A DNA stretch of 64,000 bases from Pseudopithomyces maydicus (Eukaryota > Ascomycota > Dothideomycetes > Pleosporales > Didymosphaeriaceae). Position 1 is the first letter of the stretch. Every line of letters begins with the position of its first letter. Shown in pieces: positions 1 through 11,600 of this stretch. The stretch is from positions 744,001 through 808,000 of the forward strand of contig JANTUC010000017.1 of the NCBI GenBank assembly GCA_026873275.1, given 5' to 3'. The notes beneath the pieces are model-generated. The model ran no database searches. It was not told the DNA's origin and worked only from the letters and a program-made list of their open reading frames with translations. Position numbers and translations under genes: made by a program.

Positions 1-3000
1 TATAGGGCAGGCAGATAAGCAAGTAGAATTAGAGATAACTATTAAGTTATCTTATTAATATAGAATAGCTATTTATAATAGACAGTTATTAGGCAGGTAA
101 ATTAACTTAATAAGATATAGCTTAAAGAGCTACTAGAGGTTTAGCTGCATAGGAAGGGTTTCTTTTTAGTAGTACTTTAGTAGCTTAGCTACCCAAGCTC
201 TTATCTAATTAAATATAATTAACTCTCTAGGCTGCGCCATGACAAGTTTTACGCTTTTAATTATAATATTTTTTTATTTTAATATATAGGAAAACTATAT
301 TTTATTATAACTAATTATAGTTTTCTTTAATTTCTTTTACCTATACTTTATTATTTTAGGGGCTTAATAAGCTATTAAGTTAAATCTATAATTTATAAAG
401 AATAGTATTATTTCTATTATACTATATTGCGAGCTATTATATATTAATTAGACTATTAGTAATAGGCCTACTTAGTTATTTTATTAATAACTTAGGTAAT
501 ATTAGAGATATTATTCTACTATTTAATTTATTTATTTAGTTTATTTATCTATTTATAGATAGTATACAGTAGATATACTATATTTAATACTTATTAGGCT
601 TATTATAGTTTATTATAGCTTTAAGGTAAATTTAATATTTTTATTAATAATAATTTTATTTAGTATTCTGTATTAGGCTACTATTATTAATAAAAATTAG
701 AACGCTATATATTCTGCCTTATTAATTTCTTTATATAGTATAAAGTAACTATACTTAGTAATTTTATTAATAATAACTATTATTCTATTATACTTAATTT
801 TATTTTTTAAGTTTTAGGATTTTAGCAGTTATATAATAAAATCTATAGTAATTATACCCTATAGCTGTTCTAGGACTTTTATTAATTATAATTATTTATA
901 AAGTGTATAATATTCTAGTTTATTTCTATAATAATTAGTATAATTCTATAAGATTTTAGTAACTATCTATTTTATTTATAGGAAGTAATATTTCTATATA
1001 AATCTTTTTAAGGTCTATTTAATATCTTAATAATTATAGGCCGGCGATTTATAGAACCTCTATATAAATTCTTATTAAATTTTTATTGGGATTGTCACGG
1101 GGCGGGCCCGGCTGATCCTCGGGCCCGGCAGATCCTCGGTGATCGGAGGATCCCCGGCGATTAGATAGCGATTAGATAGCGATAGCCCCACTAGCGTAGG
1201 CTTGGCACCACCTCAAATCCCCAGAGGTGGTCCTAGATAGCTCTCTATCGCAACTATCTCATGTTTGGACCTAGTCAACCTGCGTCTCATGCTACTTCAG
1301 ATGACGCCCCAGTCAGGACCCTCACAGGGATAAAGGTTTATTTAAAAACTTTATATATTTTATTTTTATAGGTGGATTTATTAGGCAGGTAATTAATATT
1401 TTTATTATTTATTACTATTTCCTTTTAAATCTATTTTATCTATTTATTAGGCCTTAATTCTAGGGTTGCTGTAAGTTTTAGTGTATTATAAATTATTATA
1501 TTATTTATATTAAATTATAATAGTGCTTTAGAGACTATAGTTTTCCTTTATAAATTTAGTCTTTAGCTTAATATATTAGCTTATAGATTTTTTATTCTTT
1601 AAATATAGATAATCTTAAAATTAAATATTAATAATTATTAAGCCTATCTTATTTACTTTAGACTTAAGGTTTAATTTATTATAAATTTTATAAGGTTCAT
1701 ATAATCTAAAAATACTAGTATTTAGAACTTAGTATTTTATAAATAGATTTGCTAAATCTTAAAGATATTTATTATTATTAGTAATTTTTTATTATAAATA
1801 GAATAGTTAAGCTTTACAAATATTATTTTTTAGAAATAGTATTTTATAGAATATCTTATATTATTTTTTAAATCTTACTATATAAGGCATGTGCCTACTA
1901 TATAGTCTAATATATTAATTTTTAGGAATATAGGCCTTGTTAGGTTAAAAGTCTATAATATAAGGAATTTTAAAAATTTCTTTTTAAGCTTTTATATTAC
2001 TTTTTAGTATTTTTTTATTTATTTAAAAGGGATATTCTTCTTTATAAAATTTATAAGTAGTTAGGTTATTTCTAACTATTAGGGTATAAACTTTTAGTAG
2101 TAGTTATAGAATCCTATAAAGAATTAAATATTTAATAGTTTCTTTAATTAGCCCTAATTCTAAATCTTTTATATTTTAATAGATTTAGTGTTAAGTTTTC
2201 TTAGTTTAATTATAAATCCTAAGTAGATTATTTTCTTTATATAGAATTTATATTTCTTTAATTTAAAATAAAGCTTTATTTCTTTAATCCTTTAAAGTAC
2301 TTTTTATATATACTTTAGGTAATCTTCCTCCTTATTAGAATAGATAATAGTATTATTTAAATATATTATAATATACTCTTTTAGGTATTCCTTTAGCACA
2401 GTATTAATTTATTATTAAAAAATTATTAGCGCATTAGATAATCTAAAAGATATAACTAAATATTTAAAGAGTCTAAATTTAGTTTTAAATGTTATTTTCT
2501 ATTCCTCGCCTTCTTTTATTCTAATTTAATAATATATATTTTTTATATCTAGCTTAATAAAGATCTTAACTAATTTTAGCTTATTTTATAATTTATTAAT
2601 TTTAAATAGAAGGTATTAATTCTTAATAATTATATTATTTATTTTCTAGAAATCTATATAAAAATAGGGTTTAGGGTTATCCTTTTTATTAATAAAGATT
2701 ACTTTATATACTACTAATAAGTAAAAAGATTAAATATACTTCCTTTCTAAGTTTATTTTAATATACTTTTTAATAATATCTCCCTTAACTTCTATTATCT
2801 TATAGACTCTACTCTAAGTTAGTTATTTTTTTAATTTAAAATTAATTTTATAATTCTATTTTGCGTATTTAGGTAGATACCCTTTTAATTTATAGAATAT
2901 TTTTTTATATTCGCGATAGTTCTTAGAAACTTATTATTTATTTTTAATAGATATAGCTAATCTTTTTAGATATTTAATTATTTTAGTATTTTACTAGATA

Positions 3001-6000
3001 ATTAGATTAACCTAATTTAATTATAATATTTTTAAAATTATTTTTTATTAGTCGTCGATTGCTGCTAAGTCTATTATTAAATTATTAATAATTAACTTAT
3101 TTATAGTAAAGGTTCCTAATTTTATTTTAAAGTGTATTTATTCCGTAAATAAGAATCCCTCTATATTATATAGAGTTTATTTTTCTATTTTATTTATATA
3201 TAGGAGCTTTTACTGCTTTATAATTTTTTTAAAATAAAATTTCTAGTTATTTTACTATTAATTATTACTTTAATAAGTTACCTATAGTACTTTACTTAAA
3301 TTATTATATATAATTTTTATATCCCTTTAAGGGCTTCCTTCCTTTTAGGCTAGTGTTTTATCTAGATTTTCTTATTTATATACTTTAGACACTTATTTTC
3401 TGGGCACTTATATTATTACTATTTTATAATATATTCTATTAATAGTAGTAGACCTAATTTTATAATAAAATATCTATTATACTTTTTAAATAGATATTAA
3501 TTATAAACTTCTATTTAAAAAATTATATTTGTATGCGGGTCCTTAGCTATTTATACTAAATATATTTATTATTTCTTTTTAAGTTTTTAGTATATCGAAT
3601 ATTTTGGCGCAATATATAATACTTATATTAATTTATAGTATATAGGATAAGTTAGAGATATATAAAAATTATTATTTTAAACCTTCTAGATTCCTTTAAT
3701 TTTCTATTTATTAGGGATTGATATTTAATATTTTACTAGAATTCTAAATATATAGGTTTTATCTACCTATTTAATCTTATATACTACCTACTTCTATTTT
3801 ATAGGGTTAGGTATTTTATTAGCTAAGACTATATTTTATTTTATTTATTTTATAAAATAAATAAATTTTATATTTTATAGATTTTTCATCTTCTAATTTT
3901 TATATATTTTATAAATAGATTTTAGTAATAATTCCTTTTTATAGAATTTTTATTTTTTAACTTCCTCTTTAATTTCCTAAAAATATATTAATTAGGCGGT
4001 TTCTTAGACTAGTCTCTTAAATTAGAGAAATTTAATTTTTTTAAACCTTATATTCTTTATAGGCAATAATAGTTTTTTCTATATTAATAATAAAAAAAGT
4101 TTCTTATTTCTAAATATAGATTAAGAGGGCATTTTTATAAATTTATTAAATTTATTTTTTAAGTCTTTTAGTTCTTCTTCCTCTAAATTACGTATTAGTA
4201 CCTTAAGAGTTTTTAAAATTTAGGTATTTTATTCTTCTATTAATAATTAAAGTATTTTTTCTTTAATAGTAGCTAGCTTTTTTTAAATTAATATTTTATA
4301 TCCTTCTTACTTTTTATATAACTAATATATATATTATTTAAGTATTTAGCCTAATATAAAACTTAGTATTCTTTACTACTAGCTAGTTTCTCCTTTTGTT
4401 TATTAAATCTATCTCTTTTAATATCTTTTTTTAGACCTTTATTAGCAGAATTCTAACTTCTATTTAAATAGTTTCTAATTATATAGCCTTTTTTACTATA
4501 GCTAAAATAAGTACTTTTTTTATATTATTTTTCTTTTTTAGAGTCCCTTTTCTATAGTTTCTTACTATTTTTATTAGTATTTAATACTATAAGATCTTTA
4601 TAATTATAACTTTTTTTAATATAGCTATTTACGCCTTGCCTATTTCTTTCTTTATTATTTTATTTTTAAAGGAATAATTTATTATTAATCTAGACTACTT
4701 ATTTAATTATAACTCATAATATTATTAATTTCTCTATTCTAATTATTCTATATTAGATATCTAACTTAAGTCCTTTATAGAATTTAATTATTAATCTATA
4801 CTCTTTTTAATTTTAAACCTTATTAGCTACTTGCTCAAATATTAATATATAAGTAATTATTAATTTAATTTATTAGAATTTTAAAAATTTTCTTTTAGCT
4901 ATATATTCTATATCTATATTATTAAAGGTTTATCTAAGTTTCTATATAAAATAATTATAATTATTAAAAATTCAATTAATTTTAGTCTTCCGATTATTAG
5001 TCTTATTAACCTAATAATTTATTAGATCATTATTAAATTAATCTATTACTTTACTAGTAAAGTATATAATAATATATACTACCTTCTATTTATTATCTTC
5101 TAAGTAATTTCTATCAAGGTTTATATATAAAGCTATACTAGTTAAGAATCCTCTTAGCTTACTCCTTATTTTATTAAATTTTTTTAGTTTAGCTAGTTTT
5201 AATAGTCAGCTAATTATAGAAAATTCTATTTTTTTAATTTATTTTTTTAGTATAGCGCTAGCTCTATTTTTTTAATAATACCTTAATTTATACGTAGAGC
5301 TTATTATAAGTTTTTTTAACACTATCCTTTCTTTATTTAAAAATATAATATGTTTTTTAAGCTAGACTTAGTTAGTATTATCTATTAAACTAGGCTTAAT
5401 AAGTGTAAAAGGTATTATTAATTACAATTTAATATATACTAGTGGATTATCTTTAGAATATAATTGTTAAGATTTTACAGGGTATACTTTATAATTTTAT
5501 AAACTAAGGGTGTGCGCGTTAGGGTATAGTAAATTAAAAGGAGTAGATAAGTAAGTATAAGTTATATAGATTAAATATTAATTAATATAATAAAATTATT
5601 ATTATTAAATGCTTAATAGTAATCTTTATAATAAAAGTAAGGGACAGTAAAACTAAATTAAAAATTAATAATAAAGATTATTTAAAGTAAACGGCTATTA
5701 TTATATACTTATAACTATAATTTAGTTTTATAGTTCTATTACGCGGAGCCTATAAAGCTAGATTTTATAAACTTTATATTATAAAGCCTATAGAGTCTAG
5801 TTATATAATTTTTTTATATATTTATATTATGCTTAGCGTTTAACCTATAATTATAATTTAGTAAATTATTATAATAAATATAATTACTACTTACGCTTCT
5901 CTCCCACTAGTTCTTATTACCCTTATTATTATTTTTATACTTTGGTTGCGGCGTAGCAGCCGTAATAAAATAAAAGATATATATAGGTTTAGGCGCGTTG

Positions 6001-6084
6001 CGCTAAATATTTAATAAAAAAATAATATATATATATATATATCTAATATAGCAGTTTTTTTATTTAAAGCTTAATAAAGATTAG
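1..6084 (-). mobile_element. RIP-decayed Ty3/Gypsy retrotransposon (family A), minus strand
   Basis: This is very AT-rich DNA without long ORFs. Translating the minus strand by eye recovers a broken reverse transcriptase. A fingers motif like VIFINKKDNPKP lies near 2640-2710. A palm segment like KEGEE..TFKT, then ISFRLSNA, lies near 2420-2570. A decayed catalytic box reading YLNN where YLDD is expected lies near 2330. A gag zinc knuckle in which Cys and His codons have become Tyr is near 4455-4500. The order on the minus strand (gag, then RT at lower coordinates) fits Gypsy. Changes are transition-type, as in RIP. I cannot define the LTR ends; 5450-6084 may hold the 5' LTR and leader. A short AT microsatellite lies near 6024-6042. 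A younger solo LTR at 1093-1326 splits the element. Confidence 0.75.
1093..1326. repeat. Unmutated solo LTR, 234 bp, with 5-bp target duplication
   Basis: A GC-rich island begins TGTCACGG and ends CCCTCACA (TG..CA ends). It is flanked on both sides by GGGAT (1088-1092 and 1327-1331), a 5-bp target-site duplication as made by Gypsy integrases. It contains a short tandem GCGATTAGATA repeat near 1158-1185. No internal element is present, so it is a solo LTR left by recombination between LTRs. It is not the LTR of the 6090-13363 element. Lack of AT drift shows it arrived after the surrounding Gypsy copy had decayed. Orientation cannot be told. Confidence 0.85.
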
Positions 6085-6234
6085 CTTAATGTTACAATCA
6101 CGCAGGAAGACAGCGGAACGACATCCGGGAATTACGGTACATATGTAATTGTTAGTCTTGGCGGGAGACGAGAGGACAGGTGGGGTAGCTTGTCGCTGAC
6201 ACCAGGATGGTTAGGTCAGCAGTCACGTGATGAT

Positions 6235-6360
6235 GATCCGAAACAGACGGGGGAGGCTGTCGGATCACACAGGGCACGTGACCAGGATCCGAACCAAGAC
6301 CGTGTTCTTGGCGGATCAGAGGTGATCCGACATGAGACCCTGGTAGGGTCGGATCACAGT
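6235..6360. promoter_or_regulatory. Array of GGATC-type motifs and two CACGTG boxes in U3
   Basis: Within about 125 bp upstream of the TATA box, the core GGATC (or its complement GATCC) recurs about six times in both orientations, several as TCGGATCAC or its complement GTGATCCGA. Two CACGTG palindromes lie among them. The same array is in the 3' LTR. Clustered inverted copies of a 9-bp core look like transcription factor sites. The binding protein is unknown; the antisense-encoded zinc-cluster protein of the same element is one speculative candidate. Confidence 0.4.
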
Positions 6361-6384
6361 GGTTATGAGGAGTGGGAAGAATGG

Positions 6385-6390
6385 TATATA
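6385..6390 (+). promoter_or_regulatory. TATA box of the LTR promoter
   Basis: TATATA lies in the LTR, 35-40 bp upstream of the GTAGTCAA sequence that could be the RNA 5' end, and about 300 bp upstream of the gag ATG. Position and spacing suit a Pol II promoter at the U3/R border. The sense start site itself is inferred. Confidence 0.55.
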
Positions 6391-6667
6391 GTCTAGGAGG
6401 ATCTCTGTACATTTCCTATTCTTCGTAGTCAACTTTCAACTCCTTATGTATCTTCGCATACTCGCTCATAGCTAAATCGAAGCTCTTCTTTACAACCAAG
6501 AATCGTCAGCCTTCGCAGGAGATAGTTGTCTTGCTCTCACCAGCAAGATAGGGATATTCGCACCACCCGTTGCCTAACCGTCACTCGACCACTGAATACC
6601 CGCAAGGCTCCTGAGAAGCCTGCCTGCCCTTACACGGACCAGGTAAGTAGGAACCCCTTGTAACACT

Positions 6668-6675
6668 TTGACTAC
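6668..6675 (+). other. Candidate self-priming primer-binding site
   Basis: Two bases after the 5' LTR, TTGACTAC is the exact complement of GTAGTCAA at 6425-6432 in the LTR, just where transcription should start downstream of the TATA box. No TGG-initiated match to a tRNA 3' end is seen next to the LTR. In the related Tf1/sushi chromoviruses, the RNA 5' end folds back to prime reverse transcription. The same arrangement is inferred here from an 8-nt match only. Confidence 0.45.
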
Positions 6676-6693
6676 CCAAAGGTTCGAGTCGAT

Positions 6694-8643
6694 ATGGCAA
6701 CCCCAGCAAGCTCTACTGGTTCACGGGCTCCCGGTGGAAGCACCGCTTCCGGACCCACGACGAGCCCAGCAGCGATGCTGGCAGCCCAAGCCACAGAGAT
6801 ACAGGAACTCCGTGCACAAATGGCGGCCTTGATGGCCACCGCGCAAGAACAAGCGCAAGCACTACTCCAAGCCCAGGCAAGGCCTGCGGCAAAGGTACCC
6901 TTCAAGGTAGCCGAATACTACGACGGGGGGAAGACTGGACTTAAGACGTTCCTCACCAACATGGAACTGTACTGCCGCTACAACAGCGAGATCTTCGGCA
7001 CCGACCAGGCCAAGGTCTTAGCAGCCGGAATGCATATGAAGGGAAAAGCCGCCGAATGGCTTCGACCCCTCACCGATGATTACCTGGCTTACGAAGACAA
7101 ACCCGATAAGTGGGATGACGCCACGAAAAAGGTCTTCGACTCCTGGGACGGGTTTAAGGAACAAATCGAAATCATGTTCGGAGAAGTCGACGAGGAAAAA
7201 AAGGCCGAACGACAAATACAACGCCTCAAACAAACCAAGTCCGCCAGCGAATACTCGTCCGAGTTTAAGCAGTTACAGGCTAAGATAAACTGGGACGATG
7301 CCCCTCTCCAAGCCGCGTACTACAATGGGCTGAAAGAATCAGTCAAGGACGAACTAACGCACCACGACCAACCAGACGACTTGGAAGAACTCGTCAAATT
7401 ATCTGTCCGAATTGACAATCGGCTGTACGAGCGGTACCTAGAAAAGAAGGAGTCAGGAAGACCAGTGTTCGGCCAGAAGGCCAACACAAAGAAAGCCCGC
7501 AACACCGACAAAAGGGATCGGGACGGAGACGTCGTTATGGCCGACAAAGCCCACGAGAAACGACCATGGAAAAAGGGTAAACGCAACCACCGAAACGACG
7601 GGCTGTCGGATAAAGAAAGACAGCGCCGGTATGACGAGAAAGTCTGCCTAGGATGTGGAGAGCCAGGACACTTTGTACGCGACTGCACCGCAAAAAACAA
7701 GATTGAAGGGAAACGATCCCAGGTGATACGAGTACGCATGGCCTCCATCGCAAAGGAGGACGGAGAGATCACGGAAGCAAACCACGGGACATCACGGAGG
7801 AGGGAACGCCAAACCCTACAGGAGAAAGAAATCTGGGAACGGATGTCAAGAGACGTTTGCTGGTTATGTGGAAGCGGGATGCATCACGCCAGAGATTGCG
7901 ACAGGAGAGTCCGGATCTGTGGAAACACGTGTGAACAAACGTTAGCCCTCGCGGACCGACACCAAGGGGCGGTTAATGACCCGTACGACCAAATCCGGAT
8001 CCAGATCCACCACAAAAACATCGAATGGTATCAATGTTATCGGGAAAAATGCAAAACCCACAACAGGATCAGGGAGGACATCCGGAAGCGACCTGGAGAC
8101 CCTACCCACAGATATGTCCGGCCAGAGGACTGCCAGATGGCGACGTGCTATCAACACAGCCAAGAAAACTGGGAAAAGACCCACCTTCGGAAAGGATGGA
8201 CGGGATGCTACGACGACACCTGCCAAGTCCACTACAAACATAAACACGCAGCAGGATGGTGGCCCCAGGGCCCTATCCATGGGTACACCTCAGGAGTAGG
8301 TATGTGTAGTACCAATTGTGGAGTAAACCACGATATAGCACACCAAGACGTTACCCACTGGAAAGATTGCGAGAAGAAATGCTTCACGCATTGCTGCGCA
8401 AAAGAAGAAGACGCTGCAGACCCTTCCAGCGAGGAGCACCAAGGGATGGCCCCCGACGAATGTGTATTGGAAGGATGCGAATGGCACGGACAAGATGACA
8501 CCGAGAAGGAGGATGAACGCCTCCATCGAACCAGAAGCCATTTCGACAGGCTCTACGCAGGATGCGACCAAGAGCAAAACGCCGCTTACCTAGGAAGGAA
8601 TCCAGAGGAATCAAGCGACGCCGACAGCGAGTCGGGAAACTAG
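6694..8643 (+). CDS. gag: Gag polyprotein of the Gypsy chromovirus
   Basis: 649 residues, starting at the first ATG after the 5' LTR and primer site. The Ala/Ser/Pro-rich N terminus is followed by a retrotransposon Gag (capsid-like) domain around residues 70-250, with typical segments such as AAEWLRPL and FKQLQAKINWDD. Two CCHC zinc knuckles (C-x2-C-x4-H-x4-C) are at residues 318-331 and 389-402. An unusually long Cys/His-rich tail (about 409-598) then repeats C-x(3,4)-C-x(2,3)-H seven times. Gag should form the cytoplasmic particle and bind the element RNA. The ORF ends at TAG 8641-8643, directly after a GGGAAAC slippery site, so a fraction of ribosomes should continue into pol. The extra tail is not a standard part of Gypsy Gag as I know it. 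Confidence 0.95.
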   Translation: MATPASSTGSRAPGGSTASGPTTSPAAMLAAQATEIQELRAQMAALMATAQEQAQALLQAQARPAAKVPFKVAEYYDGGKTGLKTFLTNMELYCRYNSEIFGTDQAKVLAAGMHMKGKAAEWLRPLTDDYLAYEDKPDKWDDATKKVFDSWDGFKEQIEIMFGEVDEEKKAERQIQRLKQTKSASEYSSEFKQLQAKINWDDAPLQAAYYNGLKESVKDELTHHDQPDDLEELVKLSVRIDNRLYERYLEKKESGRPVFGQKANTKKARNTDKRDRDGDVVMADKAHEKRPWKKGKRNHRNDGLSDKERQRRYDEKVCLGCGEPGHFVRDCTAKNKIEGKRSQVIRVRMASIAKEDGEITEANHGTSRRRERQTLQEKEIWERMSRDVCWLCGSGMHHARDCDRRVRICGNTCEQTLALADRHQGAVNDPYDQIRIQIHHKNIEWYQCYREKCKTHNRIREDIRKRPGDPTHRYVRPEDCQMATCYQHSQENWEKTHLRKGWTGCYDDTCQVHYKHKHAAGWWPQGPIHGYTSGVGMCSTNCGVNHDIAHQDVTHWKDCEKKCFTHCCAKEEDAADPSSEEHQGMAPDECVLEGCEWHGQDDTEKEDERLHRTRSHFDRLYAGCDQEQNAAYLGRNPEESSDADSESGN

Positions 8644-8680
8644 TGCGCCACCAGGAAACGAACCGTACTGGTGAAGGCGC
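8634..8680 (+). promoter_or_regulatory. -1 programmed ribosomal frameshift signal (gag to pol)
   Basis: G GGA AAC in the gag frame (8634-8640) is a canonical X XXY YYZ heptamer. It is followed at once by the gag stop TAG. A stem-loop begins four bases later: GCGC 8645-8648 pairs with 8677-8680, and CACCAG 8649-8654 pairs with CTGGTG 8668-8673, with a 3-nt bulge (8674-8676) and a 13-nt loop. Slipping back one base puts the ribosome exactly in the pol frame at 8640. The pol frame is open from 8517, and this is the last point at which a -1 shift can rescue it. Confidence 0.85.
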
Positions 8681-11600
8681 CCCCATCAAGGTTCGCAGAG
8701 CAGATCAGGACGACGACCTGCACCTCAAGAAAGAAGTCACGATCGGAGGATACCGAGTGACAGCGCTTATAGACCCCGGTGCTACCGGATGTCTAATCTC
8801 ACCTAGAATGGTGGAAAAGTATAAGCTGCCCTACCGGAACAAGGCGACACCTGTCCGGGTAGAGATGGCAGATGGGACGTTCTCCCAAGGATACGGCAAA
8901 GGCTGGTTACGCCTCGAAACGACGCCGTTACCCGTTGGCCTAGATGGACTCTGGAGCCAGCACAGCTTCACTATAATGGACTTAGGAAGCCTAGAAGCAA
9001 TCATCGGTTATGATTGGCTATTGAAACATAATCCTGTCATCGATTGGCAGAAGAAAACAATACGCAGCCGAGAACCCGCGGTCAGGGTTGCTGGCGTAAG
9101 AAAGTCACAAGTACGCCCGAAGGTTCAGTGCACACCTCAGAGAGAGGGAATCGGCAGAAAAAAGACTGTACAGCAGATATCACCTTGTAAGATCGCGAGA
9201 ATCTACAAGAAGGACCCTCAGAAGGTAGGCGTCATTTGGATACGAAGGAGTGAGCTCCAGAAGGAGGGGCAAGAAACCCTATCCATACCCCAGGAATACC
9301 AAGACTTCGCAGGACTCTTTCACGAGAAAGATGGCGAAACACTTCCGGAACACCAGGAATGGGATCACGAGATCCACCTGCAAGAAGGCACGAAGCTACA
9401 CCCGGAACGACTGCGACCACTGTCGCGAGATCAACAGGAAGAACTAATAGAATGGCTAAGGAAGAACTTAAAGCGAAAGTTCATACGGCCCAGCAAGAGC
9501 CCGATGGCCTCTGCTATACTGTTCGTACCAAAGAAGGACGGACGACTCCGACTATGTGTGGATTACCGACAACTGAACGACAAAACCATCAAGAACCGAT
9601 ATCCGTTACCACTGATAACGGAGCTCATGGATCGCCTCCAGGGAGCCAAGTGGTTCACGAAGTTTGATGTACGAGATGGCTTTTACCGTATCCGCATAGC
9701 CAAAGGACACGAATGGATGACCGCGTTCCGAACACGCTATGGATTATATGAATTCACGGTCATGCCAATGGGACTTACGAACGCCCCAGCAACGTTCCAA
9801 GCAGTAGTGAATAAGGCGCTACATGAATACCTAGATGTATTCTGCACGGTATACCTAGACGACGTACTAGTATACTCCGGAGGAACGCTTGAAGAACACG
9901 TACAGCACGTACGAAAAGTATTAGAAAAGATGAAAGAATACCGGTTACTTCTGCATCCGAACAAGTGTGAGTTCCACACGACGAAGACCGAGTACTTAGG
10001 ATTCATCATCTCGAGAGAAGGGATCGCCATGGACCCCAAGAAGGTGGCTACGGTACAAGAATGGCCACAACCCAAGTCAGTAAAGGACATCCAGTCCTTC
10101 CTAGGATTCACCAACTTCTACCGAAAGTTCATCACCAACTATTCCAAGACAACGGCACCCTTAACAGAGATCACGAAGAAAGAAGTAGGATTTAAGTGGG
10201 AAGAGAAACAACGCATAGCATTCGAAAGCTTAAAGGAGCTATTTCTCTCGGCACCCCTCCTACAAATGTTCAACCCACAGAGGAAAACCCGGATCGAAAC
10301 AGACGCATCTGACTACGCACTGGGAGCAGTATTCACACAGCAGTGCGAGGACGGGAAGTGGAGACCAGTGTTCTTCCACTCGCGAAAATTCTCTGGAGCA
10401 GAGTTGAACTACGACGTCCACGACAAAGAACTACTAGGAGTAGTAGATGCTTTCGAACAATGGGAAACGCAGCTCATGGGAGCACCCACGAAGATCGAGG
10501 TGTGGACAGACCACATGAACCTCACTAGCTTCATGTCGACAAAGAAGCTCAATAGACGACAGGTACGATGGGCGGAGTTCCTTGCGAACTTCGACTTCAC
10601 GATCCACCATCGCCCAGGGACCCTCAACGGGGCGGCAGATGCCTTAAGTAGAAGGATCGACCTAATCGAGGATAAACCGGAATTACATAGCGCAATACTC
10701 CGAAAAGGGCACGACGGAACTCTGGAATATAACCAACCCGGAGAAGCCCAGGAAAACGAACAACTTCCGAAACTTGAAGTACGGAAAGCATCGGTTGGAC
10801 CAACGGACCACCGAGGACGGACTATCGTAGGGATGCAGGAAGCACCCAAGCTGATAAAAGAACTACACGAGTCCAGGGAATGGGGACACCCAGGCATAGA
10901 AGAAACGACGCGACGCATCGCGAACGAATACGCCATCCCCAAACTCAAACAGATGGTTACCAAGGAGATAAGCAACTGTTTGGCCTGCCATAAAAACAAG
11001 CCCAAGAGACATAAGCCTTATGGTCTCCTACAACCATTGCCAGCAGCCCAACGGCCATGGCAGAGTGTGACGATGGATTTCATAGTGAAACTCCCGAAAT
11101 CGCCACAACCAGGGACAAAACGAATGTGCGACACTATCGCGGTGATAGTAGACAGACTCACGAAAGCCGCAAAGTTCAGGCCCATGGAAGAGTCTATGAC
11201 GGCAGAGGAACTAGCTTATGAAGTCGACAACGCGCTATTCGCAGAGCACGGCCCACCAGAGGAACTCATCACGGACCGCGACAAGCTCTTCACGTCCAAA
11301 TACTGGGATACGTTCATCGCAACGCTAGGGACGAATCGGAAGCTGTCAACAAGCTTCCATCCGCAGACGGACGGACAAACGGAAAGAACCAACCAGACAC
11401 TGGAACAGTACCTGAGGTTCTATGTCAACAAACAACAAGACAATTGGGTGGAACTGCTGCCGACGGCACAGCTGGCATACAATGGAGCCAGGTCAGGCAC
11501 GACAGGGTATTCACCGCACTATGCAAACTACGGATATGAGCCGGTCGCTCATCGGAATCCGCGAGACGTGGAAAGCATTTCCACAGGGGCACAGGACAAG

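Larger units (their letters stand above)
6090..6665 (+). repeat. 5' LTR of intact Gypsy element
   Basis: 576 bp from TGTTACAA to TTGTAACA, with a perfect 8-bp terminal inverted repeat. No differences from the 3' LTR were found when read side by side. It contains a U3 motif array (about 6235-6360), a TATA box (6385-6390) and a likely RNA start near 6420-6425. Confidence 0.97.

Noticed and set aside
6152..6412. 86-codon minus-strand ORF in both LTRs
   Set aside because: It lies over U3 regulatory sequence, has no motif, and appears twice only because the LTRs are duplicated.
6676..6700. GGTTCGAGTC resembling a tRNA T-arm after the 5' LTR
   Set aside because: It is isolated, with no tRNA fold around it, and lies in the leader just before the gag ATG.
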